Shown here in pieces: positions 32,739 through 41,745 of a DNA stretch of 64,000 nt. The translations under genes were made by a program, and so were the position numbers. The notes under the pieces were generated by a model that was not told the DNA's origin, ran no database searches, and worked only from the letters and a program-made list of their open reading frames with translations. The DNA lies in contig JAULSN010000003.1 in assembly GCA_033439765.1 (NCBI GenBank), positions 372,001 to 436,000 on the forward strand. The letters are read 5' to 3'. Positions within the stretch are counted from its first letter, which is position 1. Each line of letters begins with the position of its first letter. Source of the DNA: Lasiosphaeria ovina (Eukaryota > Ascomycota > Sordariomycetes > Sordariales > Lasiosphaeriaceae).

Positions 32739-34832
32739 TCAAAATATACTATCCATCATCTCGACATGAGTCAGATCCAAAAACTGTTCCAGATATGCCC
32801 AAGACGAGTCCTCCAAACTAACATTACGGTACGGCCCCTCTTCATGCCAGGCCATCTCGTTCGCCTCATCATAATGGAAGCTGTTATGGGGCATTCCGCT
32901 TTCCAGACCTCCCACACTTGATACTGAACTCGACAGCTGACCCAGCCCAGCGCGGCCTTCATGTCCAAACCGCCGAGCAGTGGCATCGGCAAGCGCGAGC
33001 ACCCGCCTCGTAGCGCTGTCCTGCTTCAACAGCGGCCGTTCGTTACAGATATACCGCGCCCTCCCGAGCGCGGCAAGAGACGCCGCGACATCGACGCCAA
33101 ACTGGACGCCGCTCTCGGCGGCGACGCAGAGAACGAGACACAGCGCCGTCGTACCAAACAGGTAGTCCTGCCAGTTGATGCTGCTGATGAACCAGCGCTC
33201 CGTCTCAGCCTGCCCTCCCGGCAAGAATTCGTCGTACGCGTCGGCAAAGTCTCTGACCAGGCCCAGCGACGCATTGTAGCAGGCGAGGATGCTCGCAGGG
33301 CGGCGTTGCAGCACGTACGGACGGTGCAGGGCGGCGAGGCATTTCTGGTAGATGAATGACAGGCAGAGGCGCGTGGCGACGAGGGACGACGGGTCCACGA
33401 CCGAGTTAGTCATGGGGATCGGGATGAGGATGTTGGGAATGGCGCTATAGACGGCCCGCAGCTCGGCGTCGAGCTCGTTGACGGTTCTATCGCACGCTAC
33501 GGGGTTTTCCAGCTGGACATCGAGCGTGTGTCGCAGGATCTTCTCGAAGACGACGATTATCTTGTGCTTGGCAATGTAAAAGAGGACCTCGGTGACTTCC
33601 GAGTCAGGCCGGGGCGTGGGCCAGATGGCCATATTCTCGTCAAAGTCGGACACCATCAGGTTGCTCGGCGCCTTCGTGTCCCAGGTCGGGAACTGGAGGC
33701 TGCTGGGCACGCCGAGGTGGAATGCGATCAGCAGGTCGAGTTGCATGCACATGGACCACGTGCGGCGACGCAGTTCCGTCTCGAACGGCGAGAACGACAA
33801 TGGCAGGACGGTCGGGTCGCGGTGGTATCCCATGCTCGTGGCGACGCGCATGAAAAGCCCCGCGAGAACGCCAATGTCGGGGGGTGCCGAGACGCTGGTG
33901 AGGGATTGCGCCTGGCAGAAAATCAGAAGGCCCTCGACAGCAAAACGTTTCGGGCGGAAGTATTCTCCAAGAACCAGGCAGTGGGCTGCAGCGACGGCAA
34001 AGCGGTTGTCGCCGTTCAGGGTCCCTTTGCCAATGACGAGCGTATTGGCAGAGATGTGGCAGACGGAGAACAGTATAGCAATCCACAGGGGTGGAGTTGC
34101 GGTTTGGTTCTGCCAAAAGGCCTCGTATTGTCTCCGAAACTGCCCCCCGTGAATAAAGGGTGCGCCAATAGTTTTAGACCGGAAATACACAGAGATGAGG
34201 CGGTCAACATCTTGTCGCGGGGGCAAGTAAAAGGCCAGGACACCCTCGAGAGACGCTGTGGTCGAGGGGCGGAAGAGCATGCCGATGATGCTGCCATTTC
34301 CATCGCCCGGCTCTACCGTAGGGTAGTTCGGGCTCGGCGAGCGGTTCAGCTGTGTAGTCGAGTAACGGAGCTGCTGTATGTCTTCGAGCATGGCCGACCA
34401 ATGCGTAGAGCCGCTGTAGATGGGCTCGTCTTCGGCCCTTTCAGGTGCACTCTTGGTTGGCAGCTCGCGGTTCGACGTGCGGCTGCTGGAGGCGGAGCCG
34501 GTGCTCTGTTCTCCCGGGAGAGATGCTGATGGGTATAGCTCGATCGAATGGGGAGTGGGTGCCCCAGACTGGGCGGCGAGGCGCATAATGAGCTGCTCCA
34601 GACGCTTCAGGCGTGCTTCGGACTGTGCATGGCGCCCTTGGTCACCGTCATCGAGTTCGGCGGCGAATTGCTGGTAGGTGCAGGATCCGGCATCTGATCT
34701 ACGAACGCAGCTGCCGCACGGCAAGCCGCGGTCGCATTTCAGCTTCCGACGCCGACATTCGCGGCACGACCGCCGCTCGCGGTTCCGTGTGACGGTGAGT
34801 TGGAGCCTTTGCTGGCTGTGACTGCTGATCAT
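32739..34832 (-). CDS. Zn2Cys6 fungal transcription factor, 697 aa
   Basis: A single exon. The binuclear zinc cluster is at 23-51 (CRECRRRKLKCDRGLPCGSC, then C51), spacing C-x2-C-x6-C-x5-C-x2-C-x8-C, all six Cys present. A short helix (SEARLKRLEQLIMRLAAQ, ~71-88) can dimerise. The fungal-specific transcription factor domain spans about 190-600, including LISVYFRSKTIGAPFIHGGQ, ATSMGYHRDP, LRRRTWSMCMQLDLLIAFHL and SFIYQKCLAALHRPYVL. Nuclear DNA-binding regulator; the target is unknown. The adjacent SDR is the only plausible local target and this is not a full biosynthetic cluster. No intron is apparent. Confidence 0.93.
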   Translation of the reverse strand: MISSHSQQRLQLTVTRNRERRSCRECRRRKLKCDRGLPCGSCVRRSDAGSCTYQQFAAELDDGDQGRHAQSEARLKRLEQLIMRLAAQSGAPTPHSIELYPSASLPGEQSTGSASSSRTSNRELPTKSAPERAEDEPIYSGSTHWSAMLEDIQQLRYSTTQLNRSPSPNYPTVEPGDGNGSIIGMLFRPSTTASLEGVLAFYLPPRQDVDRLISVYFRSKTIGAPFIHGGQFRRQYEAFWQNQTATPPLWIAILFSVCHISANTLVIGKGTLNGDNRFAVAAAHCLVLGEYFRPKRFAVEGLLIFCQAQSLTSVSAPPDIGVLAGLFMRVATSMGYHRDPTVLPLSFSPFETELRRRTWSMCMQLDLLIAFHLGVPSSLQFPTWDTKAPSNLMVSDFDENMAIWPTPRPDSEVTEVLFYIAKHKIIVVFEKILRHTLDVQLENPVACDRTVNELDAELRAVYSAIPNILIPIPMTNSVVDPSSLVATRLCLSFIYQKCLAALHRPYVLQRRPASILACYNASLGLVRDFADAYDEFLPGGQAETERWFISSINWQDYLFGTTALCLVLCVAAESGVQFGVDVAASLAALGRARYICNERPLLKQDSATRRVLALADATARRFGHEGRAGLGQLSSSVSSVGGLESGMPHNSFHYDEANEMAWHEEGPYRNVSLEDSSWAYLEQFLDLTHVEMMDSIF

Positions 34833-36278
34833 ATTGTCTTCAGCCGGTAGAGATTCGTAGAGGGTGGTGAATCATGCGACGGTTATCTCGGCCGGTGGAA
34901 TGGAATGGAAGACATGATAGATAAGGTGGGTTACGAAGGTAGCCTTTGTGCCTCTGAGTCCATGTTGCAGAATGCCGGAATTCCACCATATCATTAGGTA
35001 AGAGGACTCATAATTAACGGCGATATTTTCGGACGCACGACACATTGGAAAATTCGCCATTGGCGAATCACATCTGTCCTGTTGCCTGTGCCATGGCCTC
35101 AGTCATGCGCGGGTCAAATCCTGCAAGATCTCGGCAGGTCGTGTCAGGCCAATGGCCATGGGACGATAATGAGCCTTGTGTAACAAACCCTGCTGACATG
35201 CCATTTTTAGGAAGCTCCCCCCCCTCTCTGTCTGCAGGTGCTTCCTTCCGTAGGGCTGCCCGAATGAACCTGGAAGCTCCCCCCCTCTGCTGCAGGTGCT
35301 TCCTTCCGTAGGGCTGACTGAGTGAACCTGGAAGCTCCACTAGAATTTCGCTCCTTCCTCCAAATTGCCATGATCAAACTTAAAGGAGTCCGTGCCTTCC
35401 CCAAGATGCCCCAAACGGACTGGATAGCAGTCGTGCCACTGTTGGTGTGGTTCATCAGTGCGTCGTCATCATCCTCCCAAAACAGAAGGCGTGAGGTTAT
35501 AAACTTGACATTACATAGCCAATTCCACGCTGATCTTTCACAGCTTGTCTGAGAGGTCGAGTGGGTTGGGCCGGGCGTTGTGGTAATTTCCCATTGTCAT
35601 TGAGTTAAGGCATGTATTCACGGTTTGACGTCGACTAAACTGGTATGTGCCAGACGACAGTCTTGCAGCAATTGGCAGATCCACAGGCTCGGGGTGCCCT
35701 TGCACTGCCACGTTTCCCAGATGCTACCTGGCGTCCAACACGCAAAGGATCTGGAGGTTCGAATTACAGAAGAATGAAGTCTGTGGCGTTGAACCTTGCA
35801 GATGTTAGCTGAAAACCTGGCACACCCTTGGCCCTTTCCATCCAAGCATCTCTCCAAGTTCCAGTGGTTGACTCGTATCGGGCATTGCCGCACACAGCCA
35901 CATACACTCGTCAAATCATATCAGGAGACCGGGTTCTTGCCATCTTGACCCTTCAAAGTCGCCAATACGGGTCTAGCTAACAATAATTGCCAGAATATGA
36001 TCCTCAATTTCCCTTTTCCAACTTGTCTTAATTGGTGAATCCCATCATGTCTCTGCCTTTGGTTCATCACGTGAGACGGTGTCGGAAATATGGCCGGGAC
36101 GACATAGCGCTAGCCGTTTCTGGGTGCCAGACATTCCGATACAGTGGTACGGGGTAATTACGGGAGAATCGGCTCTCGGGAACGCGGGGGCACCGAAACT
36201 CTTACTCACGTCTGACAATCTGTCGTCTCACCCACCGCGCCCTGCCTCCAACCAGGGCAGTTGCCTGTCAACATCGAC
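34833..36278. other. Divergent intergenic region between the Zn2Cys6 gene and a 2EXR gene
   Basis: 1.4 kb containing both promoters. A tandem repeat lies at ~35209-35340 (listed separately). Frames 35618-35914 and others lack motifs. Confidence 0.5.
35209..35340. repeat. Imperfect tandem duplication, unit about 60 bp
   Basis: Two copies of GGAAGCTCCCCCC...TGCAGGTGCTTCCTTCCGTAGGGCTG...GAACCT, followed by the start of a third (GGAAGCTCC) at ~35329. The first unit carries an extra few bases (CTCTGTC) beside the C run. Confidence 0.75.
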
Positions 36279-37073
36279 ATGGGCTCCATCATCAACTATA
36301 TCAAATCCTGGACGGTGGCACCGCCGCCGGAAGAAGCAGCGAGACCGAAAACGTTCTACCCCTTCCCGCGCCTGCCGCCGGAGCTGCGCAACGCCATCTG
36401 GTAAAGAGGCCTCTTTCAGGTGTATCGCATACTTACATTTCGCGCTTCAACAAACGTGCTAAAAAAACAACTCTCCAGGGAATGCACCATGGATCCACGC
36501 GACGTCGTGTTCCATCGGCGCGACGAATACACCGAGCACCCGTACCTGTACTCGCCAACGCCGATCCCCGGCGCGCTGCACGCCTGCCGCGAGGCGCGGA
36601 CCCTGCTGACGTCGGACGAGCACCACTACTTCGCGGCCTTTGGCGCGCCGGTCGCCGAGGTCGACGGGAAACTGGTCGTGCGGTACACATGGGTGGCGTT
36701 TAGCGTCGACACGGTGCACGTGCCGGACCGCGTCATGCCCGACGACGACTACGCGCCGTATGCGCTGCTGCTCCGCTCCGTGCACGTCTACGCGCGCAAC
36801 CCGGACTACTTCGCCGAGAAGTGCGCCGGCTGCGTCGGCACGCTGAAAGTAGCTGGCTCCGTCGTCATCCACGCCCAGGAGCCGTTCGCCGCCCGCTGGG
36901 GCAGCTGGTTCATGGTCATGGAGTTCGTCCACAAGGCCCTCCAGGTCCGGCCCATGATCTTCGAGGACCCCCCGGACGTGTTTGTGCGCCTGATCGACAG
37001 CCGCGGGTATGAGATGAACTCGAAGAATTACAAGTGGTTGGCCTGGCAGCATCGGAACAGGATCCGGCCTTGA
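36279..37073 (+). CDS. 2EXR-domain protein, two exons, 238 aa
   Basis: join(36279..36400, 36479..37073), 78-nt intron (GTAAAG...CTCCAG), in frame. The 2EXR signature FYPFPRLPPELRNAIW lies at ~26-41 and is split in its Trp codon by the intron, as is common in this family. Downstream are PGALHACREARTLL, YTWVAFSVDTVHV, LLRSVHVYARNP and VFVRLIDSRGY. Unknown function. It is not a close copy of the 2EXR protein at 21.5 kb: shorter, without the basic N-terminus, and with different C-terminal blocks. Confidence 0.87.
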
Positions 37074-37964
37074 GTTGGGGCTTTTTTGGTGACACTGCCG
37101 CTTTCGTTCGAAATGATTATGTGCCAGTGATATACGGTTGGTGACATGGCCACAGATGCGCTCTCCTCTCCTTGATGGTTGGTACCCAATTGACTGTACT
37201 CTGTAGCTTCTCTAGGTCTGGTAAAGTCAGGTTATTTTCAGGTCTCTATCTCCACTCCCCTAATGATTTAAAATAAATTCTGAGTATGTGGCCTATGGTT
37301 GAGTGTGGTCATCAATCGTAACCGATGTTCATTGGCCCGCAGCCGTGTTCTCTATTAGGTAGGCTTGTAGGCTTGCAGGGCCAGCCACCACGTCGGCCAT
37401 TTTTATGGTAATAAGGTGTAGACTCCCCTGTCTATATCAAGTTGAATGTGCTCACCGCCACTCCTCTTGCCTCCAACGCGTCGGACGTCATGTGTGGATC
37501 TGACCTCGTGGCTTTGCCGGTGAACCGGTTACGGAACTCAAATAGCGGAATACAATCGTTAGCCTCGTCTCCTTCTCCGCTCAGATCCTTAACAACCCGA
37601 AAGCGGCTCAAGGCGTGGATCGTAAGGAGTATTCACCCATTTGTCTAGCTCGCTATTGTAAAAGCCTATGACCCTAGCACCCGCCCTGTCGGCCCTGGTC
37701 TGAACTGACTAGGGGTATTGGACCTGTCCCAATACTCCCTCGGAGTATCTCAGGTAATCAGTGATGCAGTGACCAATGAGTTGGTAAAATTCTGCGGCTG
37801 CTGTCGTGTTCGGCACTCGGCGCAGCACTTGAGCGGTTCGGCAGCCAAGAATTATGCAGAATATATCGCCGGGTCTGGTAGGAGATGGACAGAATCCTAC
37901 TGTCTGTGTCTGTGAATGCTACCCTTATTGTTTGTGGCTCAGAAATTCTTAGGTTCTCGACTAT
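37074..37964. other. Intergenic, no gene recognised
   Basis: Convergent 3' flanks of the 2EXR gene and the HET relic. Short frames 37442-37648 and 37718-37915 lack motifs. Confidence 0.5.
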
Positions 37965-38928
37965 CTAAGGCCACTGAGTTTCCCATCCGTAGTCCGCCTT
38001 TATGGTGTCAAAGAGACGAAGAAGTTGTCTTATTTGAGCCTGACGGGGGCCAGATGGCGTATGAGATGTGAACTGGAAATAGAAGTATGCGAAAGTGTCC
38101 AGTAATGCCCCGTTTCCGATTATGGTAGCTCCGGGGTATCTGTATAGCCAACAACCCCGCATAAATGGGAGAAGAGTCTCGGTATACAAACGAGGGGATA
38201 CCGCAGTAATTGCGGCATGAGATATGCCATCAACCTGTAGAGTGTCTGGAGCGATGTATGACCATCGACTTTCAGAGTTTCCGCTGCAGAATTCGCCCTT
38301 GTCCTGTGTCGCCCAAGCAGCTCCAAGTGTGCTCATCCTGAGGTTCGGTACCCATGAAGGAGTATTGGGTAATTTGCATCAGAAATCGGAGAGACTTAAT
38401 AAATTCACTCGGTTTGTGGCCAATGTATGGTTTATGAAGGCCAATCTGTAGACGTCTGAAGTCGATTTAGTATAATCGGCCATAATGTTTCCTAGTATGT
38501 GCGGAGGCACCATTCCAATGACGCCATATACCCTATCTCGGTCGTCTGAGCATAACTGCCCGGCCGCAAAGTGCAAATTTTGGGAAGCGAATATGACATG
38601 AAACGTGGGCACACTGTATATGAAAGAGCTTCGAAACTTCGTTCAAAGTCCACGGGCGGGCATGGTGGGGGGCTGGCGAAAGTGTTGTTTTGAGTTGAGT
38701 GAATCCAAGTGGTCGATCGCCCTCTCGGTGAAGATGGATCATAGTGGAAAGCATAGAATACGCGTTCATCCAAGGCCTCGGTGACGCTTCATCTTCCAGG
38801 AAGTGTGTCGCGAATCTTGTGCAGATCGGGGTTGGAATGAAGTCATCAATGATGCTCAGGTCAGCGAGAGCTCCAACGAGAGCCTGGGCGTCATCCGCGG
38901 CCTGAAGTTGGTCAGACATTTTCTGCAA
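37965..38928 (-). pseudogene. Heterokaryon-incompatibility (HET) protein relic, C-terminal half
   Basis: On the minus strand: DRPLGFTQLKTTL and ARPWTLNEVSKLF, then after a +1 frame change near 38615-38620, FHVIFASQNLHFAAGQ and CSDDRDRVYGVIGMV, then ADYTKSTSDVYRLAF. These are the D-x-RD-(R/K)-VY...LG and DY-x-KS...V(F/Y) blocks that follow the HET domain in fungal incompatibility proteins. The frame then meets TGA at ~38376 (LSLSDF-stop) and continues in phase with TPSWVPNLRMSTLGAAW, another family block, to a stop at 37965. The N-terminal HET domain itself is not found to the right. HET proteins trigger cell death on fusion of unlike strains; this copy cannot make a full protein. Confidence 0.7.
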
Positions 38929-40912
38929 GATGAACTGCCGAGGTAGAAAGGATCTGTTAGCTCGATGTCTTCTTGATTGTGTAATGAGTTACGTTCCATA
39001 TAGGAGGTCGAAAACATGGCCAAATAGATTAAAGTGGAAAATTCGAAGGCACGGGTTTCTGCACAACGGCCCACGTGCCCCTCCAGAGTGGCGGATCCCA
39101 GCCTCGAGGCTTCCACCATTATCGCTTTCCCATAATTAGGCAACGCTGCACGTGGCCACGGGTGTGACCCAAAAACGCCTCAGGAAAATGTACGATCAGT
39201 CATGACAAATGTGTCCCCTAAAATTGTTACATCCCCAGCTCGAATTCCAAGACATCAAGGCTACCTGCAGAGCATCTACAATCGTTATCTTTTTTACCCC
39301 AGAAATCCAACCCTCAGCCTCCTTCTCTGTTGTCATCGTGGCTCAGAGCTTCCGAGTCCGACCCACTACCTATCCAACAAATGCGCGAGGCAAGAAATAA
39401 ATCTAGCTACAATTAGCCCGGGCTCCTGAATGCGAGCCTCCCACATCTGCACAGGCTAGTAGCACCTGGTGCTACGCTTATCGGGTAAGCCAGATGTTAT
39501 AATTATGCTGTTGAGGGGCGTTACACAATGCGGACCGGGCGTCCGGGACCAAAAGGCGGCGGCCTCAGTTTGAGCCCCACATACTTGAGCTATCCCTTCC
39601 TTCTAGGATGCGTATGGAGTGGTAAGTGACGGTTGCTGTTTAGTCCTACGGATCAGGACACGCAGAGTTGCTACGTCAATCCGCCAGAGCCTAGACTTTT
39701 ATGTTAGTTATAACTGACTTTGGTTGGCCAGAAGGCCGAGCATACAGCAATAGACGGCGTGGCGCAGATTCATGTTTTGATACCCCCGGAATCTCTCAAA
39801 TTGCGGAAAGTATCCCCAGGCCCCAAGCACACCATGACGCAACGGATACATCGGTGGACTTCGCACAGCTCAAATTCTCTCTCAACTACAAGCCTAAAAA
39901 CAAGCTGAGAACGAGCTCCGCCGGCCTGCCATTCATCCACGATCGCGCAAATAACAACTTACTTGGGCGCTCATTTGCCAGAGGCCCTCGTCTCAAGAAT
40001 CTACGTCATCACAGGTCGGGTGGGCTGTCAAGATTCTTCGATCCTGTCTAGAGATATTCGGCAACTTGCCTCGCATCCGCATCGGACACGCCCACCAAGG
40101 CATGGTTCCCCATGTTTCTTCGAGCGGTGCGCCAAGGCGCTACTCAAGCGCAGGACCAAGGATGTGAGCGCAGATCTGGTTTGTGTGCATGTCCACTGAC
40201 GTGTTTATCTAGCCGGTAAGTAGCAGCAAATTCAAAACTACCACCCCTTATCCTGGCCCTTTGGAGATTTTGGTTTGCATGCCACTCAAAAGATAAACAG
40301 GCGCGAGCCAAATGGCGCCTGGGTGGCCCAGATGCCGTACGAACCAATTGCTAGCGATGTGATCATCGCACCATGCGATACCACACGTCATTCCAAACAA
40401 TGATTAAGAGAGTGACGGAAACACAGAGAGCCGGGTGTTAGCACAGGTGCCATGTTTGTAGCGATTGCTCTTCTGGTTTGTCCCAAATTGATACGATTAC
40501 ATACAATTAGGGGTAACGTAGCAAGCTGCCACTCCTGGCTCAAAAGCCTGCATATCGACGCACAATCTCAAGCAGGCCATAGCCAGGTGATGTTTCAACA
40601 ATATGATTGCAGAATTGTCCGATTGCACTCCACCCGCTTCACAAGTTTCAGTGGCCACAAGAATGGCATGATTTCGATCATGAAAGTGGAAGCACCCCTG
40701 GGGCCCGATATACTATAAATCCCGCTCCTTCTCCCTTGATATTCAAGTGATAACTGGTTGACATCGCACTGGAAAGCTGTATTATCAGTATCTCTAGTGA
40801 CGACAAAAACAGACCAAAAGAACCAACATTTCAGCTTGCTTTCTTATTTCCATACCTGTCCATCTTCCGATCACAAAGCACCTTCGGTAAACCCAGGCAT
40901 TACGCTCTCGTG
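38929..40912. other. Gene-poor stretch of about 2 kb
   Basis: Possibly decayed 5' part of the HET relic at its left end; nothing with family resemblance elsewhere. Frames of 60-120 codons (39202-40199) look random. Confidence 0.45.
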
Positions 40913-41086
40913 ATGTGTACAAAGACCATCATCAGCTGGCCCTGCTGCATGGTCAAAATCGTGAAGGGCGCACAATGCGCCGACGCACTCAAGGCCGGAA
41001 AAGACTTTTGCCAACTAAAAGAGGATAAACGCCGAGGCTCGTGCAACGATTCAAAATGCTCAAGTTGCTCGAGTGTGGTGTTTTAG
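40913..41086 (+). CDS. Small cysteine-rich cytosolic-type protein, 57 aa
   Basis: A short ATG frame too small for ordinary ORF cut-offs. It starts MCTKTIISWPCCMVKIVKG and ends in a Cys/Ser-rich tail (GSCNDSKCSSCSS), with seven or eight Cys in total. Both the opening MC[TK]K and the aromatic/Cys residues about position 10 match the neighbour at 41443 and a widespread group of small fungal proteins beginning MC-x-K...T-x-(W/Y)-x-C-G. No signal peptide. Function unknown; paired C-x2-C-like motifs hint at metal binding. Confidence 0.55.
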   Translation: MCTKTIISWPCCMVKIVKGAQCADALKAGKDFCQLKEDKRRGSCNDSKCSSCSSVVF

Positions 41087-41442
41087 CTTCAGAGCACTCT
41101 ACCACCTTTGCCATCCTGACTCCTTCTGTTTTGGGTCGAGTTTGCGCCAAACAGCGCTACCCCAATCATGCAGCTCAACTGCCCAGTATCACCAAAATAT
41201 GTCTCCAGACCCCTGAGTTTATTCGGGATAATCACGTCAACGACTCAGCAGATGTTCAACTCCTCAACCGATGCGACGATAGTCGTGCGAGCTCGGAAAC
41301 TCAAACGATATAAATGCCCAATTTCCCGTATCTTCTCGACATAAAATCCGACTTGAATAACCATCAGTCACACACCCAGATAGACGAAGAGCCAACAATA
41401 ACCCAAGAACACCTCCATCCTCAACCTCCCAACCCCGCAAAA
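41087..41442. other. Spacer between the two small Cys-rich genes
   Basis: 356 bp containing the 3' end of the first and promoter of the second. No other gene. Confidence 0.5.
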
Positions 41443-41745
41443 ATGTGCAAGAAAATGACGACAATCTGGGCCTGCGGCAACCAAGAGGAGAAAGACCCCA
41501 CCACCAAGTTCAAAACGGCAAAAGCCAACGACAAGAGCTTCTGCACGGTCGAGACCAAAGAGCCGGGCGAGTACGTCAAGTGCAGATACAAGACGGGCGT
41601 TTTCCGCTGCCCCGACTGCTACCCGCCGCGGAGGCGCGAGGAGAAGGAGGAGAATGCGTCTGGGGGTAATAATAACTTTACTGGTGGTGGTGGTGGCGAT
41701 GGTGATGAGGCGAGCTCGTCCAAGAAGGCTGTTAAGGCTGGTTAA
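41443..41745 (+). CDS. Small cysteine-rich protein, 100 aa, tandem neighbour of the 57-aa protein
   Basis: Starts MCKKMTTIWACGNQEEKD, the same opening as the upstream gene, followed by KSFCTVETKEPGEYVKCRYK and FRCPDCYPP with a C-x2-C pair. The C-terminal third is acidic, then Gly-rich (TGGGGGDGDE), low complexity. Widespread fungal small-protein type with the MCK...T-x-W-x-CG start; role unknown, possibly zinc-binding. The shared start, same strand and 356-bp spacing suggest an old tandem duplication with a diverged tail. Confidence 0.7.
   Translation: MCKKMTTIWACGNQEEKDPTTKFKTAKANDKSFCTVETKEPGEYVKCRYKTGVFRCPDCYPPRRREEKEENASGGNNNFTGGGGGDGDEASSSKKAVKAG

Noticed and set aside
33528..34529. 333-codon plus-strand frame opposite the Zn2Cys6 gene
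   Set aside because: Antisense shadow without motifs.
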